Part shown: piece after piece, positions 23,061 to 35,266 of the stretch
Numbering within the stretch: the stretch's first letter is position 1
Layout of the letters: every line of letters begins with the position of its first letter
The notes under the pieces: model-generated
What the model was told of the DNA's origin: nothing
The model's database searches: none
The model's input: the letters and a program-made list of their open reading frames with translations, nothing else
Position numbers and translations under genes: made by a program
DNA from: Ovis canadensis
Lineage: Eukaryota; Chordata; Mammalia; Artiodactyla; Bovidae
Direction: 5' to 3'
NCBI RefSeq assembly: GCF_042477335.2
Contig: NC_091264.1
Span: 34,349,386-34,413,385, forward strand
Length of the DNA: 64,000 bases

Positions 23061-26000
23061 TGTTATGATTTAAATCTACTGAAATTTGTTTTGAGATAAG
23101 TGGGAGTGATCTCAGGGCTGCAGGATTTCAGAAGAGGGCAAGGTCCCCTGGGTTGAGCATAAGGAAAAGGGAAAGTGAGTATCTTAGATGGTAGAAGAGG
23201 CCCAGACAATGAAGTGGAGAAGGGTGATTAAGGTATGAAATGTGATGCTGAATCAAGAATTCACAGTGGTGGAGATAAACCAGACTGGCTGGAGTATGTG
23301 GATTCTGGGGGAAAAAAATAAGAGAAGTTGGCAATACTGGGGTTGATTGTGGATAACTTTGAATGCCAAAACCAGAAATCTGAGTTTTATGTTCACAGGA
23401 TGATACGGAGGATGAGCAGACACATAACATAGAAAGTCATTCCATTCCACGATGATTTACACTCCACCTGCCTTTACGACAGAGACTTGTGCTCAGAGAA
23501 AACCACTCCCCAGTAGCTGGTGTTGCTTATTAGAGCAATGTGGTCTACTGACACTTCCCAATATAACCACCACATTTCAGTATGGGCACCAGGAGTGAGT
23601 AGAAGGCATCTGAGAACTTGGGATGGTTGTGCTAACTGTGAACGTGCCCCACTCCCCTGGCACCCTCGCCTCCTTGGAGTTCCATCTAACACCATTCCCA
23701 ACTGGTCACTGAATAGCTTTATTTCTGGAACCTATCTAGTTGTTCCAATATTCTGAATTTCATTCCTCACGATTCTGACTCTGCCGCCATAGCCCGCCAT
23801 AGGTATCTCTTAAATTTTCACCAAACTTTCTTACTTCTCAAATTGTGAAGTCTTCGTGTCTTGACTTGTCATTACATTAGTTGGTCTACCTTAGTGCTAC
23901 TTTAGATCATACAGTCTGAGAGAAGACCTAAAGGTCCTAGAAGCCTGAGTAAGAGCCATTTATGATGTTTTATTACTTAGAGGAAATGACAAAGAAAACA
24001 GAAAGAAGGATAATATTCAGTATCAGGAAGATGAGAGATGGAATGCTCTTTGCTCAAACTTGAATTTAACTTGAATGGAAGGGACAAGGTTGTTTAAATA
24101 AATTTGATAAAGAAATTGAACACAGAGAAATGACATCATTTTTTAAAGAGAATGAACCACACACCCTCAAGCCCTCTGGCAGGGCACCCCTGCTTCATCC
24201 TCGCCCTGCTCTGGCCATGCTGACTTACCCAGGCTGGGAATACACCCTGAACCCCAGAGCGCCTCAGTGATGCCCCCCGGTCCTCCTCTTGCCCTTCCTC
24301 TTTATTCTGACTGAGTCTTGTTTTCTCCCTCCGCTTCCTCCCTCTGCTGCCTCCAACATGACCAAAGCCTGACCCCTTAGTAGCTGTCTGTCACTTCTCT
24401 AGAACCTTCTATCACTTCTCTAGAACCTTTGGTACAAAAGAAGAGCAACTGGAAGCAGATGGACTTGCAGCTGCCCAAAGAACTGCCCAGACAGCCAGCT
24501 TCAGAGAGAGGCGAGGAGAGACGGGAATGCCCTTCGCTGGGCTTTGGCAGACAAGGGTAAAGGCGCACTGCCTCCGTGTTGAAGGGACTTGAGGAAATAC
24601 CAAGTTTACTCAGCATTTAATGGAGCATTACTGGGCTGCTTTGCATTCTTCAGCCTGAAGGGAATGTGCATTCTTTCCACCATAGACAACTTGACTGCAC
24701 TGACCCCACCTTCTTCCAGTACATTTCTCCATCTTCGGGGATTTTACTTTGTGGTGTGAAGGGTTCCAGGGTTTTAATATTTGGGTTTTTTTTTTTTTTC
24801 CTCCAAAGACATTGGGAAGTTTGGCCGGGTATTATAAAACTAAAAGTAACCTATCTCAGTCATGCTGAGCCATCACTCTGTACGTTGGGTACTTCTCCAG
24901 ATAGCCTACACTCAGAAGCTGAGGGGCACTGGTTCCAGGACGTCCCAGGGAGACCCCAATCCACGGATGCTCAATCTCTTACGTAAAACAGAGTACAAGT
25001 GCCCTCCTCATCCTTGCATTCTGTATAGCAAATACAGAGCAGACTTTGTAACAACTATAATGCAAACTGTAACTTTGAACCATCCAGAAAAGGTGAAGAG
25101 AGGGCTGTGGGCTTTGAGGATGAAACATGAGGAATGATTCCACTGGGTTGGGGATCAAAGCCTGAGTAAACCGTCCGTTCATGCTTCAATTTTACATGTT
25201 CCAAACTGTATCACCCAAGGCCACTGTCTTCAGGTTATTCCACAAGAAACACACTTACCTAGAAATAAGTACACAGCCATCATTTTGAGCTTCTTAGGTT
25301 CCTGCTGTGGCATCAAAGATGTCTGTGCTTTTATATTAAGAAGATTTCTTTCCTTTATAAGTGTAGTTCATTCTTATTATAAAAAAGATATTAAGGATCA
25401 GCTGTAATTCCACTATCCAAAGGTAATTATGTTAATTTTCTCTTACTCCTTTTCTATCCATATATTGTTATTTGGAATTATGGTTATCTTTGTATTCTGC
25501 TTTAAAAATATTGACATTATACAATATATATACATGGAATTTAAGTGCATTTATATAAGAGCATTATTTTTCAGTCTATTCAAATATTAGTTGATATAAT
25601 TTGTCAATGTAGAAGATTCAATGACATTTTTTCTTTGTTAAGCCAAACGACTTTTTAAAAGGGAAAGGATTTTGTTTAAATAAGTGATGGGCCCAACTAA
25701 CCAGACAATAAAATGGGAAGCTCTTTCATCATTCCTGCCTCTGTGCACTTTCCAGGTTGTGACATGGTGACTCTGTAGCAACATCAGGTGATATTCACAG
25801 CAGCGCAGAGCTCACTGAATCTAAGGGATCTCAAGACTGCCTATGATTTCCTTTAAATATCCCTACCTACAGATAATATACTCAATTTATCTACACACTT
25901 AAATTCTCTTTTGGTTTTAATTTACATTTGGGTGAGGAGTGGGCAGACCTGGGAAGCAGAAAAATGAAACTATGGAACTGTGGGGTGAAAAAAAAAACAA

Positions 26001-27206
26001 CTTAAGGTTTATTGAACTGTTTCTTGTTTACAAAAATTATGAAGATGAAGGGGGAATGTTTCAGCAATGTGGGGTAAGGGAAACATTGTTGCCAAATAGA
26101 CCCTACTCTTCCCACTTACCTTTTCTGAAGCTTGGTTTCCTTATTTGTAAAAATGGAAATAACACCTTCTTCAAAGTGTGGGTGGAAAGTTTAAATGAAA
26201 AAAGTATGTGTGAAGCCTCAATGCCTGGCAGATTGGACAGTGTGTTCAGTGTTAAGTTTCCAATCCTTCTCCCACAACTAAGCTGCACTGGTTTGAGAGC
26301 TCATAATGAAGAGGTTCTGGAGGGGGGAAAATCAGTAAAAGTAACATCATGACATGTTAGTATGTTAATGGAACTTAGTTCTACTCCGAACTGCATTTAT
26401 TATTATGCATTTGGGGAGTTCTGTTCTTTCCATAACCCTGATACCTCCTTTAAAACATAATTGTATTTTGCATCTTTGTATTAAGTGCAACCTGGAAGAC
26501 ATTTACAGACAGTATTTTGCACGATTGGCCAAGTATGCAGTAAGGCAGGTGTTACCAAGTCCACTGTACAGGTTTGAAAGTCAAGGATCAGGCTGCTTTT
26601 CTGGTGTGTGTTTATAACACTAAGATCAGGGCCTGGGTCCCCTCACAGCTGATGCTGAACTTTTTCCACAGCTCAAGATGGCTGTGATCACTAAAAGAAA
26701 AAAGTTGAAAATGTAAACTCTGTAAATGCGTCTCTGTAGAGTCAGGGAAAATATCAGATGTCTGTAACTGAACCAGAATGACAGGTCATGCAATAAAAAT
26801 GAGTATGTTTTCACTAAAGGCAAGCCCAGTATGTAAGAAGGATCAAGTTCAGAAACAAGCAGCAGGGTTTAGGGCTCTGACTGTTTCCTTTCACTCATTC
26901 CACCAGGGGGCACTCTTACCCGCTCTCAGCACCGACCTGGCTCCACCTCAAGAGCTGTTTGCGTCTTCAAGGCTAAAAATTTAGATAATCCTTATAGTTG
27001 GCAGAATTCCTGGTCTGATGGCTTTTTCCCACTTCTTAATTATTTTTCGTTGAGGATAAGGTGCCTCAAATTCAAAATATGTTTAAAGTATTTTATCTAT
27101 ATATGTCATATTAGAGGTGAAGTCACTCCCTTTTTAAAATTCCTTACAATTCATTTCATGAGTGTTAAATTTTTAAATAAAGGAGAAAGGAGATCATGAA
27201 GACCAT
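23061..27206. other. Intergenic, largely unique
   Basis: No young SINE or BovB in about 4.1 kb, which is unusual for this window. Open frames (for example 25939-26352) show no family likeness. Confidence 0.55.
24925..24992 (+). mobile_element. MER8-like fragment
   Basis: Short stretch GGTTCCAGGACGTCCCAGGG with ATCCACGGATGCTCAATCTC, similar to the element at 52955-53120. Confidence 0.4.
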
Positions 27207-27345
27207 TTGACCTTCATATCAACCCGAGGGCAGCTCATCTTTCTATTTTACACCCGTGGAAACAATTTCAGAGAAAGCAATTTGTCCAAGGTCAGGCAGA
27301 CAGTTAAGCAGAGAAGCCAAATCCAAGTTCTTTTCAGTTTCCTAG
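27207..27345 (+). mobile_element. MIR element
   Basis: TTTTACACCCGTGGAAACAA to GTCCAAGGTCAGGCAGACAG. Confidence 0.62.
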
Positions 27346-27353
27346 TTGAGACT

Positions 27354-27636
27354 ATTGGAGAAGGCAATGGCATCCCACTCCAGTACTCTTGCCTGGAAAA
27401 TCCCATAGATGGAAGAGCCTGGTGGGCTGCAGTCCATGGGGTCGCTCAGAGTCGGACACGACTGAGCAACTTCACTTTCACTTTCCACTTTCATGCATTG
27501 GAGAAAGAAATGGCAACCCACTCCAGTGTTCTTGCCTGGAGAATCCCAGGGACGGGGGAGCCTGGTGGGCTGCCGTCTCAGGGGTCGCACAGAGTTGGAC
27601 ACGACTGAAGCGACTTAGCAGCAGCAGCAGCAGCTG
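27354..27636 (+). mobile_element. Bov-A2-type dimeric SINE
   Basis: Two related halves, each with a block like ATGGCATCCCACTCCAGTAC or ATGGCAACCCACTCCAGTGT and ending CGGACACGACTGAGCAACTT or GGACACGACTGAAGCGACTT, then a (GCA)n tail. Confidence 0.92.
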
Positions 27637-28524
27637 AGACTATTAGTAAATTCAAATGATGCCTTCCTAGACTTGTTAGACAAACAAAACAAATGGGATA
27701 GCATTTTAAAACGATATCAATTACAAAAATTCTTTGCATCCCCTTTAAAATTTTTCTCTCTTTAGTGATTCTTTTTTCCTAGAGTCAATCTACAAACTAA
27801 TTTTGTTTTACTCCAAGTAGCTAGTACTTTACCCCGTCTTAGCTCCTAACATGGACAATGCTCAAATTGAATAGAAAAAAAGTGTTAATCGATCTAAATC
27901 CTGGATCGTTCACAACAAAATCTGATTTCATTTTGTGTATGTGTATACACATCTGTCTATATACACGTAAAATTCTATTTGTACCCAACTTCCATACCAA
28001 TATTCTGTGGCGCTTTCAGTGTCCTGAATTTCTGATGTTTGCAATTTCCTTACCATCATTCAAGAAAATCTACTGTCGCTAATAATCATGGCATATAGTA
28101 TCTGTACTAGCAGTTCTACATTCTAAGGTCTCAGATTAAAAGCTAAGAAGTCTCCTTGAATGAATAAACATGTACACACGACCTTGTACATGTACAGCTT
28201 ACAGGATTAGGAATCATGGGGTCACTGCAGTTTCCATCTTCCTTATTTGGACCGTCATTCTAGTCCAAAGGTTGCTCTCTCTCCCACCACTATCTCTCAA
28301 TCTTACTCCTGCTTTTACCAGGGTAACTAACCTACAGGGCAGCTAAGGATACATGTCTTCCTGTCTCTTTCTTATCTATCGCTCATGACCCAGATAGGTG
28401 ATGCCTTCCCCATGAAACCGACCCATCTCTCCAGACTTGTTTTCATGTCTGCTGCTGTGAGCATCATATTCTGCCTATTGTAACAGCCTCGTCTTACTTC
28501 CTTCCCCAACACCCTTTCTTTAAA

Positions 28525-28624
28525 TCCTTTGGCCATGCCACACAGCAAGTGGGATCTAGTTCCTCAACCAGGAATCTAACCTGTGCCCCCTGCCATGGCA
28601 GCATGGAGTCTTATCCACAGGACT
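28525..28624 (-). mobile_element. CHR-type SINE fragment
   Basis: CCTTTGGCCATGCCACACAG to GTCTTATCCACAGGACTGCC. Confidence 0.68.
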
Positions 28625-28689
28625 GCCAACACCTTTTTTATCTTGCCCCATTTCTTGAGGAAGATAACAGTATTTTATTTATCTTTACA

Positions 28690-28855
28690 TCCCCTAATGT
28701 TTTGCTTCTTAAACTTGATTATGTGTAAGAATTTTACAGGGATCTTGTTGAAATACAGATTCTGACACAACAGGCCTGGGGTGGGGCCTGAGACTCTGCA
28801 TTTCCCAGAGAATCAATCTAATAGTGTGGGTTCATGGACCACGCTTTCAGGAGCT
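28690..28855 (+). mobile_element. MER5A-like hAT MITE
   Basis: TTAAACTTGATTATGTGTAAG, GGATCTTGTTGAAATACAGA, GGGTGGGGCCTGAGACTCTG. Order and spacing fit MER5A. Confidence 0.65.
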
Positions 28856-29084
28856 AGGCACTTGTACACCTTGCATAATATGTTGCACATGGCCGGTGTT
28901 AACTCCTGTGCACTAGAAAATCTAAAGTTAGAACGTAAGTACAAATACAGTGAGATAGGGCTACACAACCAACACCATGGCGACACCAGTGTTGGCAAGA
29001 ATGTCTGAGCGCCTCGATTCTCACAAAACCATCTTCAAGGATGTAAAATAGTATACCTACTTTAAGGAAAGATCGGATTGTCTT

Positions 29085-29280
29085 TTTTTAAACAAAATTA
29101 ATATATACTTACCCTATATCTAGCAGTTCCTCTCCTATCTATTTACCAAAGAGAAATGAAAACACAAAAATATCTGCACAAGAATGCTCAAAACAGCTTT
29201 ATTCACAACAGGCCCACACTGAAAATTTTCCTGGTGTCCATTAGCTGGTAAATGAATAAATCAATCTCAGTATATCTACC
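29085..29280 (+). mobile_element. Old L1 3' fragment
   Basis: Carries CAAAGAGAAATGAAAACACA and CTCAAAACAGCTTTATTCAC, typical of the L1 3' region. A Bov-tA SINE lies directly to the right. Confidence 0.6.
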
Positions 29281-29309
29281 CTGTGCAGCATGTGTGTGTG
29301 TGTGCGTGT

Positions 29310-29526
29310 GTGTGCTCAGCTGCTGAGTTGTATCCGACTCTTTGTGACCCCATGGACTGTAGCCTGCCAGGCTCCTTCATTGTTGGAATTTTCCTGGTAA
29401 GAATACTGGGGTGGGTTACCATTTCATTCTCCAGGGGAAACTTCCAGACCCAAGGATTGAACCCAAGCCTCCTGCATCTACTGCATTGGCAGAGGGATTC
29501 TTTACCCCTGAGCCACCTGGGAAGCC
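29310..29526 (-). mobile_element. Bov-tA SINE
   Basis: GAGTTGTATCCGACTCTTTG to GAGCCACCTGGGAAGCC, preceded by a (GT)n run. Confidence 0.9.
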
Positions 29527-29588
29527 TGCCCTGTGCAGTGCTGGCCACTATTTCAATGTCATGGAATACTGGCTCGGGCTCTCCCATG

Positions 29589-29866
29589 AGGCTGCCGCTA
29601 CTGCTAAGTCACTTCAGTCGTGTCCAACTCTGTGCAACCCCATCGACGACAGCCCACCAGGCTCCTGTCCCTGGAATTCTCCAGGCAGGAACACTGGAGT
29701 GGGTTGCCATTTCCTTCTCCAGTGCATGAAAGTGAAAAGTGAAAGTGAAGTCGCTCAATCGTGTCTGACTCTGAGCGACCCCATGGACTGTAGCCTACCA
29801 GGCTCCTCCATCCATGGGATTTCCCTGGCAAGAGTACCAGAGTGGGGTGCCGTTGCCTTCTCCTCC
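29589..29866 (-). mobile_element. Bov-A2-type dimeric SINE
   Basis: Two halves, AAGTCACTTCAGTCGTGTCC and AAGTCGCTCAATCGTGTCTG, each followed by the CAGGCTCCT...CTCCAGGC-type block. Confidence 0.9.
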
Positions 29867-30665
29867 CATGAGGCCACAGTTACATCAGGCAGAGTTGTAA
29901 CCATCAGAAGACTTCTCTAGGGCTGCAGAAGCTGCTTCCAAGACGGCTCCCTCGTCTGACTGTTGGCAGGAGGCCCCAGTTCCTTCTCGCGAGGTGCCAC
30001 TCAGGGAGCTGCATGAGTGTCCTCCTGACACGGCCGCTGAGTTCTGTCACTGGGCGATCCATGAGAGAGGCCCGCTGTGGCCTTGCCTGGCTCCAAGCTG
30101 CGGCCAGGCCTGTCTTGAGGCTTCTGTGGTCAAAGCTGGGCCAAAGGCTCCTAATAAAAAGGGATGAACCGATACTCACAACAACAGAAGTAAATCTTGC
30201 GTGCGTCATGTTAGTGAACCAACCAGATACAAAAGAGTACTTGCTATGTGACTTTATTCCTTTTATTAATATATGATGTTGCAGAGGGCAAAGCAATCTA
30301 TAACTTTTTAAAAGTTGAACAATGGTTGCCTGGGGATGGGGGAGACAGGAAAGGTTACCAGGCAATTTTTCCAGAGGAACGGAACATTGTATGTTGTGAC
30401 AGGACTCTAAACGACAGAGGTGTGTGTATCTGTCAAAGCTCAGAACCGCATACTTGGGATCTGTACATTTTCGTCTTTGTAGTTTTTATTTGAAAAGGAA
30501 AACAACCCTAAACAAATTCTGTACTACCATTATGGATATGCTGCTGCTAAAATTTTCTAAGTGAAGTGTGCTAATGACAACTGACACTGAAATGCATCCA
30601 AAAAATAAGATGAGCTGATGGATGAACAGACGGCTAGATGTGAGGGTAAAGCCAGTGCGGAGATG

Positions 30666-30868
30666 TCTACAGCTGACTCTTGAACAATCCCAGCGTTAGG
30701 GACGCCAACCTTCCGCGCAGTCAAAAATCCGATTATAATCCGATTATTCATGGGTTCAGTCAACTGCAGACAATGTAGTACCATAGTGCTATTTTCTGAA
30801 AAGGAGTCTGTGTATAAGCAGATCCATGTAGATCAAAGCTGCACTGCTGAAGGATGACTATACCACAG
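30666..30868 (+). mobile_element. Tigger2/MER2-like MITE
   Basis: Starts CTGACTCTTGAACAATCCCA with GCGTTAGGGACGCCAACCTT and GCGCAGTCAAAAATCCGATT, as in MER2-family ends. Internally deleted. Confidence 0.6.
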
Positions 30869-31559
30869 AATCAAGACAATGGGCATATGGGTGTTTTTAA
30901 GTTTTCTGAATGCTTGAAACTTTTCATGAAAAAATGTTTAAAAGAAAACAACCAACAACAGTGAGGAGAAATGTCTGCTTCTATCTGTACCCCTGACCCC
31001 AGCTCAGAGTCGATGCTTCTAACATCCACTTAGGCCCTGACAGCACTGCGCAGCTTACCACCTGTGTAGAGAGAAAAAACTCAGGTGTGTGCTCAGACGG
31101 ACAGAAGGCATCATGGCAAAGGCCTAGAAATATCAGTCTACATGGGACCTTCAGTCACATACAGAGGCTCTAAGCCTCCTGAGAAACAAAGTCTAACAAG
31201 AGACTGAAGCTGCCAGGGCAACCAGAGTGGCTGGGAAAACCGGAAAGGAAAAATCTGAGACCTGAATTTCATCATTCCAGGCCATCCATGATTAACAAGT
31301 ACCCTAATGAAATGTCTCGGTGGCTAAGATCCAACGTATGCTGACACGGTTTACTTAGAAATGTTTGTGATTCTGTGTATAAATGTCCCTTTAGTACTTT
31401 TTGTTCATTTAAGCCATAATCTTTCCTCTGAGTTAATCTGAAATGGTAACCTTCTTTGTTCATTGATTTCGGGTGATATCACTCATTGTCTTTGTTCATT
31501 GCTATTAGTGATGTCATTCATTGCTGGACCATCCAGTGGGGTGTAGGCACCTCTTCTTA

Positions 31560-31885
31560 TTGACTGCAACACTGGTCCTTAAAGCTGGCTGCCTCCTAGG
31601 ATCACCTGGGGAGCTTTTAAAGCCATAGGGATGCCGGTTTCCCCTAGGATAGTTGGATCCAAATAGGATGATGGGTAGGAGGGTGGCCTAGACATCTGTA
31701 CTTTTTATTAATTATTTATTGATTTTGGCTGTACTGTGTGTCTTACAGGGCCTTAGTACTCTGACCAGGGATCGAACCTAAGCCTCCTGCAGTGGAAGTG
31801 CAAGTCTTAACCACTGGCCCGCCAGGGAAATCCCTCATCTGTACTTTTTTAAAGCTCTCCTAGCGAGTTTAATATGGGTCACATA
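31560..31885 (+). mobile_element. MER5A-like hAT MITE split by a SINE
   Basis: GATCACCTGGGGAGCTTTTA on the left, and after the SINE TTTTTTAAAGCTCTCCTAGC on the right. The SINE sits between copies of CATCTGTACTTTTT. Confidence 0.68.
31707..31835 (-). mobile_element. CHR-type SINE with target-site duplication
   Basis: GATTTTGGCTGTACTGTGTG to ACTGGCCCGCCAGGGAAATC, flanked by CATCTGTACTTTTT at 31693-31706 and 31836-31849. Confidence 0.85.
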
Positions 31886-33076
31886 ACTAGACCATAAATT
31901 TTCAAAGTTAAAAAGCCTTCACAGGGACTGCAAAGAAAATGTAATTTTACTTGAAAAAATGGTTTGGGGGCAAAGGTTTTTAAGGTTTGTGGGTATCTTC
32001 TTCTCCCACCACTTAGAGACATATATCAAAGTGTGATAGGTTGATCAGTTCACATTAAAACAGAATAAACTTCAGCTTCAAGTTTCCAGAATTAATAAGA
32101 TTTCATTGGCAGAAACTATTTTAATTTTATGGAAACTGCCATCTAGGAGAACGCTACCAGTGGATTATCTTAAAGGTGGGCTAAGTGTGGGTTTAGAGCA
32201 GATGCCAAAACGCATGCTTGCAAAATATTCACATGTGAGATTTCAAATGCAGTATGGAAGGAGTCATTATGGTAAAAAAGAAACAATTAGAACAATATTA
32301 GCCTTCGTTACAGTTCTTCTATCTGCTAGAGGCTGGGAGAATCCATGGCCTCTGTCAGGATTATGGACGAGGAGGCTGCTCCCAGCCTGGCTGAGCTGGT
32401 GGAAGGCACTGCTGCATGGGGGATGGATGAGCCTGCTCCCCGCCTCCACCCTCCCTCAGTCCCCAGCCAGGAGTCAGCACCAGACAACGAGAAAGTCCAA
32501 GTGCCAGGAGAGGGGGGCGGAGGGAGCTTGTGCCTGGCCCAGAAGGTTTTACGCTGTGAACTAGATGGAGAACAATGTGCTAACTGTTCTTTGTTTGCTG
32601 AGCAGGGCTGGGTGCCAGCGTGGAGCCGGCCCTGAGAAGCTTCCAGAGCCTGGTGACCAGGTGTGGGGAACTAGCACTGGCTGCCTGAGGCTCGGGGAGT
32701 GGGGGGTGCAGGGTCTGTAACAGGGGAGGTAGACAGGCATTCTGTGGAACTGACAGATTTCAGAGTTTCTCTTATTAGAGGAAGAGACAGAAAATGGTTA
32801 AAAAGTCAGGCCAGTAACAGTCAAGCCAGAACACTGAGCTCCAGGAAGAAGGTGGAGAGTCTGTCCCGCTGAACTAAATGGGCACTCACTCCCCTAGAGC
32901 TGGGGTCTTGTCCCAACGTCAATTCTTGGCCTTCAGGGTGTCCAACTGACAGCAAGTAGATCGAGCAGAAAAATGACCAGACCCAGTTCTCCAAGCTCTC
33001 CCTCCCGGACACTGTGGAATAACCCCTTCAACTGCAGGGCAGCAGCCCCAGGGTTGTGAGTAAGAGACAGCGAACA

Positions 33077-33197
33077 GGACTTCCCTGAAGGTCCAGTGTT
33101 TAGGATTCCACGTTCCCAATGCAGGGAATGCAGGTTCAATCCCCGACTGGGGAACTAAGATCTCACATGCAATGCAGCAAAAGAAAAAAACCTTTTT
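33077..33197 (+). mobile_element. CHR-type SINE
   Basis: CAGGACTTCCCTGAAGGTCC to GGGGAACTAAGATCTCACAT and an A-rich tail. Confidence 0.8.
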
Positions 33198-33935
33198 TTA
33201 ATTAAAAAGAGAGAGAGTGAATGAGGCCACCTCCCTCGGAAGCTGGACTTTCTGGGAAGCAGAACAGAGGCTTTGCTCCAATATCACTGCACACTGAAAG
33301 GGTGAAGACTGTACAGCTATCATCTTGCTTTTGGTCTTTCTGATGTATCGACACAGGAAAAAAATTGAAACGTATACAAAAGAAAACAAACACACACACA
33401 CACAAAACTGTCACAAGTGATTGTTTCTGGGTGGTACGATTATGGAAGAATTGTACTCTTTTTTCTACATTTCTAGAACACCTTACTTACTTTATGTGTG
33501 TACATATGTGTGTGTGCATTTATTTATTTATACAAAGACCATGCACACCTAAAACTCAGGAAAACCATGAAGTTAATTCTACAGTAAAATCAGTGTAAAA
33601 ATTGCAAGTATATTTACAAGAGCCAAGACGGGAAAATAAAGTGTCCATTGACAGATGAATGGATAAAAATGTGGTGTATATACTCAATGGAATATTACTC
33701 AGCCATAAAAAGAATGAAATAATGCTATTTGCAGCACCATGGATGGACCTAGAGATTGTCACACTCAGTAAAGTGAGACAGAGAAAAACAAATATCACAT
33801 GATATCACTTAGTGCAATCTAAAAAGGTAATACAAAGGAACTTATTTATAAAACAGAAACAGGCACAGAAAACAAACTTAAGGTTAGCAGGGGAGGGTTA
33901 AGTTAGCAGTTTGGGATTAACAAACACACACTACT

Positions 33936-33993
33936 GCTGCTGCTGCTGCTGCTGCTAAGTCGCTTCAGTCGTGTCCGACTCAATGCAACTACG
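33936..33993 (-). mobile_element. SINE tail fragment with (CTG)n
   Basis: (CTG)7-type run followed by AAGTCGCTTCAGTCGTGTCC; the tail of a Bov-A2-type SINE inside an L1. Confidence 0.8.
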
Positions 33994-34080
33994 TAGAAAA
34001 TAAACAACAAAGACCTACTATATAGCACAGGGAACTATACTCAATATTTTATTATAACCTATAAGGAAAAAGAATCTGAA

Positions 34081-34125
34081 AAAATATATATGTATGTATA
34101 TATATATATATATAATATATATATT
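34081..34125. repeat. (TA)n microsatellite in L1 tail
   Basis: AT-rich run with imperfect ATGT interruptions, directly before a SINE insertion. Confidence 0.9.
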
Positions 34126-34136
34126 ATGTGTTGTAT

Positions 34137-34413
34137 GCTGCTGCTGCTGCTAATTCGCTTCAGTCGTGTCCGACTCTGTGAGACCCGAGACGGCAGCCCA
34201 CCAGGCTCCCCCGTCCCTGGGATTCTCCAGGCAAGAACACTGGAGTAGGTTGCCATTTCCTTCTCCAATGCATGAAAGCGAAAAGTGAAAGTGAAGTCGC
34301 TCAGTCGTGTCCGACTCTTCGCGATCCCATGGACTGCAGCCTACCAGGCTCCTCCGTCCATGGGATTTTCCAGCCAAGAGTACTGGAGTGGGGTGCCATT
34401 GCCTTCTCCGAAC
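34137..34413 (-). mobile_element. Bov-A2-type dimeric SINE with target-site duplication
   Basis: Flanked by GTGTTGTAT at 34128-34136 and 34414-34422. It lies in the L1 3' end, whose tail resumes at ATACCTGGAAC. Confidence 0.92.
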
Positions 34414-35135
34414 GTGTTGTATACCTGGAACTAAAAAAGCACTGTAAATCAACTATATTTCAATAACAACTTGCAGATGTATGCTTTTGTTCAGGCATTT
34501 AATTATGGACGCATGTATGGATAATTTGGCCTTTGAGCTGGCATTCCCTGGGCCTATCTTGATGAGAAGAGGGAACGGAAAATTTTTTAATGCACATTTC
34601 CTCATTAACATGACTGGCAGAATAACGATTATTTTGATAGTATTTTGTTTATGGGACTTTTTCAAAGGAGAAGAAGAGATTTATTCCTCAAGAAAAGTCT
34701 CCAAGGCTTTCCTGAGGTTATTTAAAACTCCTAAGACCATCAAAAACATGGCTGATCCCTCTCTTCTGCCACCGACAACAGGCCACTAGTTGTCTTTTTT
34801 GGGAAACATGGTGTTTATTAGGTCCTGTTTCTAGCTCTCCAGAGATGGCAGGCGGAAGTAGTCCTTATGATATGTATCAGGTCATCAACTCATCCCAACG
34901 TGCCTCTAGTCATTTTTGTCTGCCTTTGATCCTCCCCTTGTTTCAGTATCTAATCACTACATCACACCTACAAGGCATGGAAATACCAAGTCACTAGGAA
35001 GGAGCAAAACAAAACAACAGAACCCAAATCCTGCTGAGTTGGTTAGGACTAACCTCATCGCCCATACACTGGTTTTAAAGATGAGGAAACAGGCGTGGCA
35101 AGGTTCTGGGTTTGCCCAGCGTTAAGAGCTCCCTG

Positions 35136-35256
35136 ACTCGATGGATGTGAGTCTGAGTGAACTCCGGGAGTTGGTGATGGACAGGGAGGCCTGGTGTGCT
35201 GTGATTCATGGGGTCGCAAGGAATTGGACACGACTGAGCGACTGAACTGAACTGAG
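35136..35256 (+). mobile_element. Short BovB 3' end with target-site duplication
   Basis: Only the last 121 bases of BovB, ending in TGAACTGAACTGA. The 10-base GAGCTCCCTG lies directly before (35126-35135) and after (35257-35266), a target-site duplication of target-primed insertion. Confidence 0.88.
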
Positions 35257-35266
35257 GAGCTCCCTG

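Larger units (their letters stand above)
33625..34470 (+). mobile_element. L1 3' end, split by two SINE insertions
   Basis: Contains the typical ATGGAATATTACTCAGCCAT and CATGGATGGACCTAGAGATT blocks, then CTATATAGCACAGGGAACTA and the ATACCTGGAACTAAAAAAGC tail. SINE pieces at 33936-33993 and 34137-34413 interrupt it. Confidence 0.82.

Noticed and set aside
25939..26352. 137-residue open frame
   Set aside because: No family likeness; overlaps MIR-like sequence and reads like chance.
32106..32564. 152-residue open frame
   Set aside because: No recognisable domain, no splice context and ordinary composition; probably chance.
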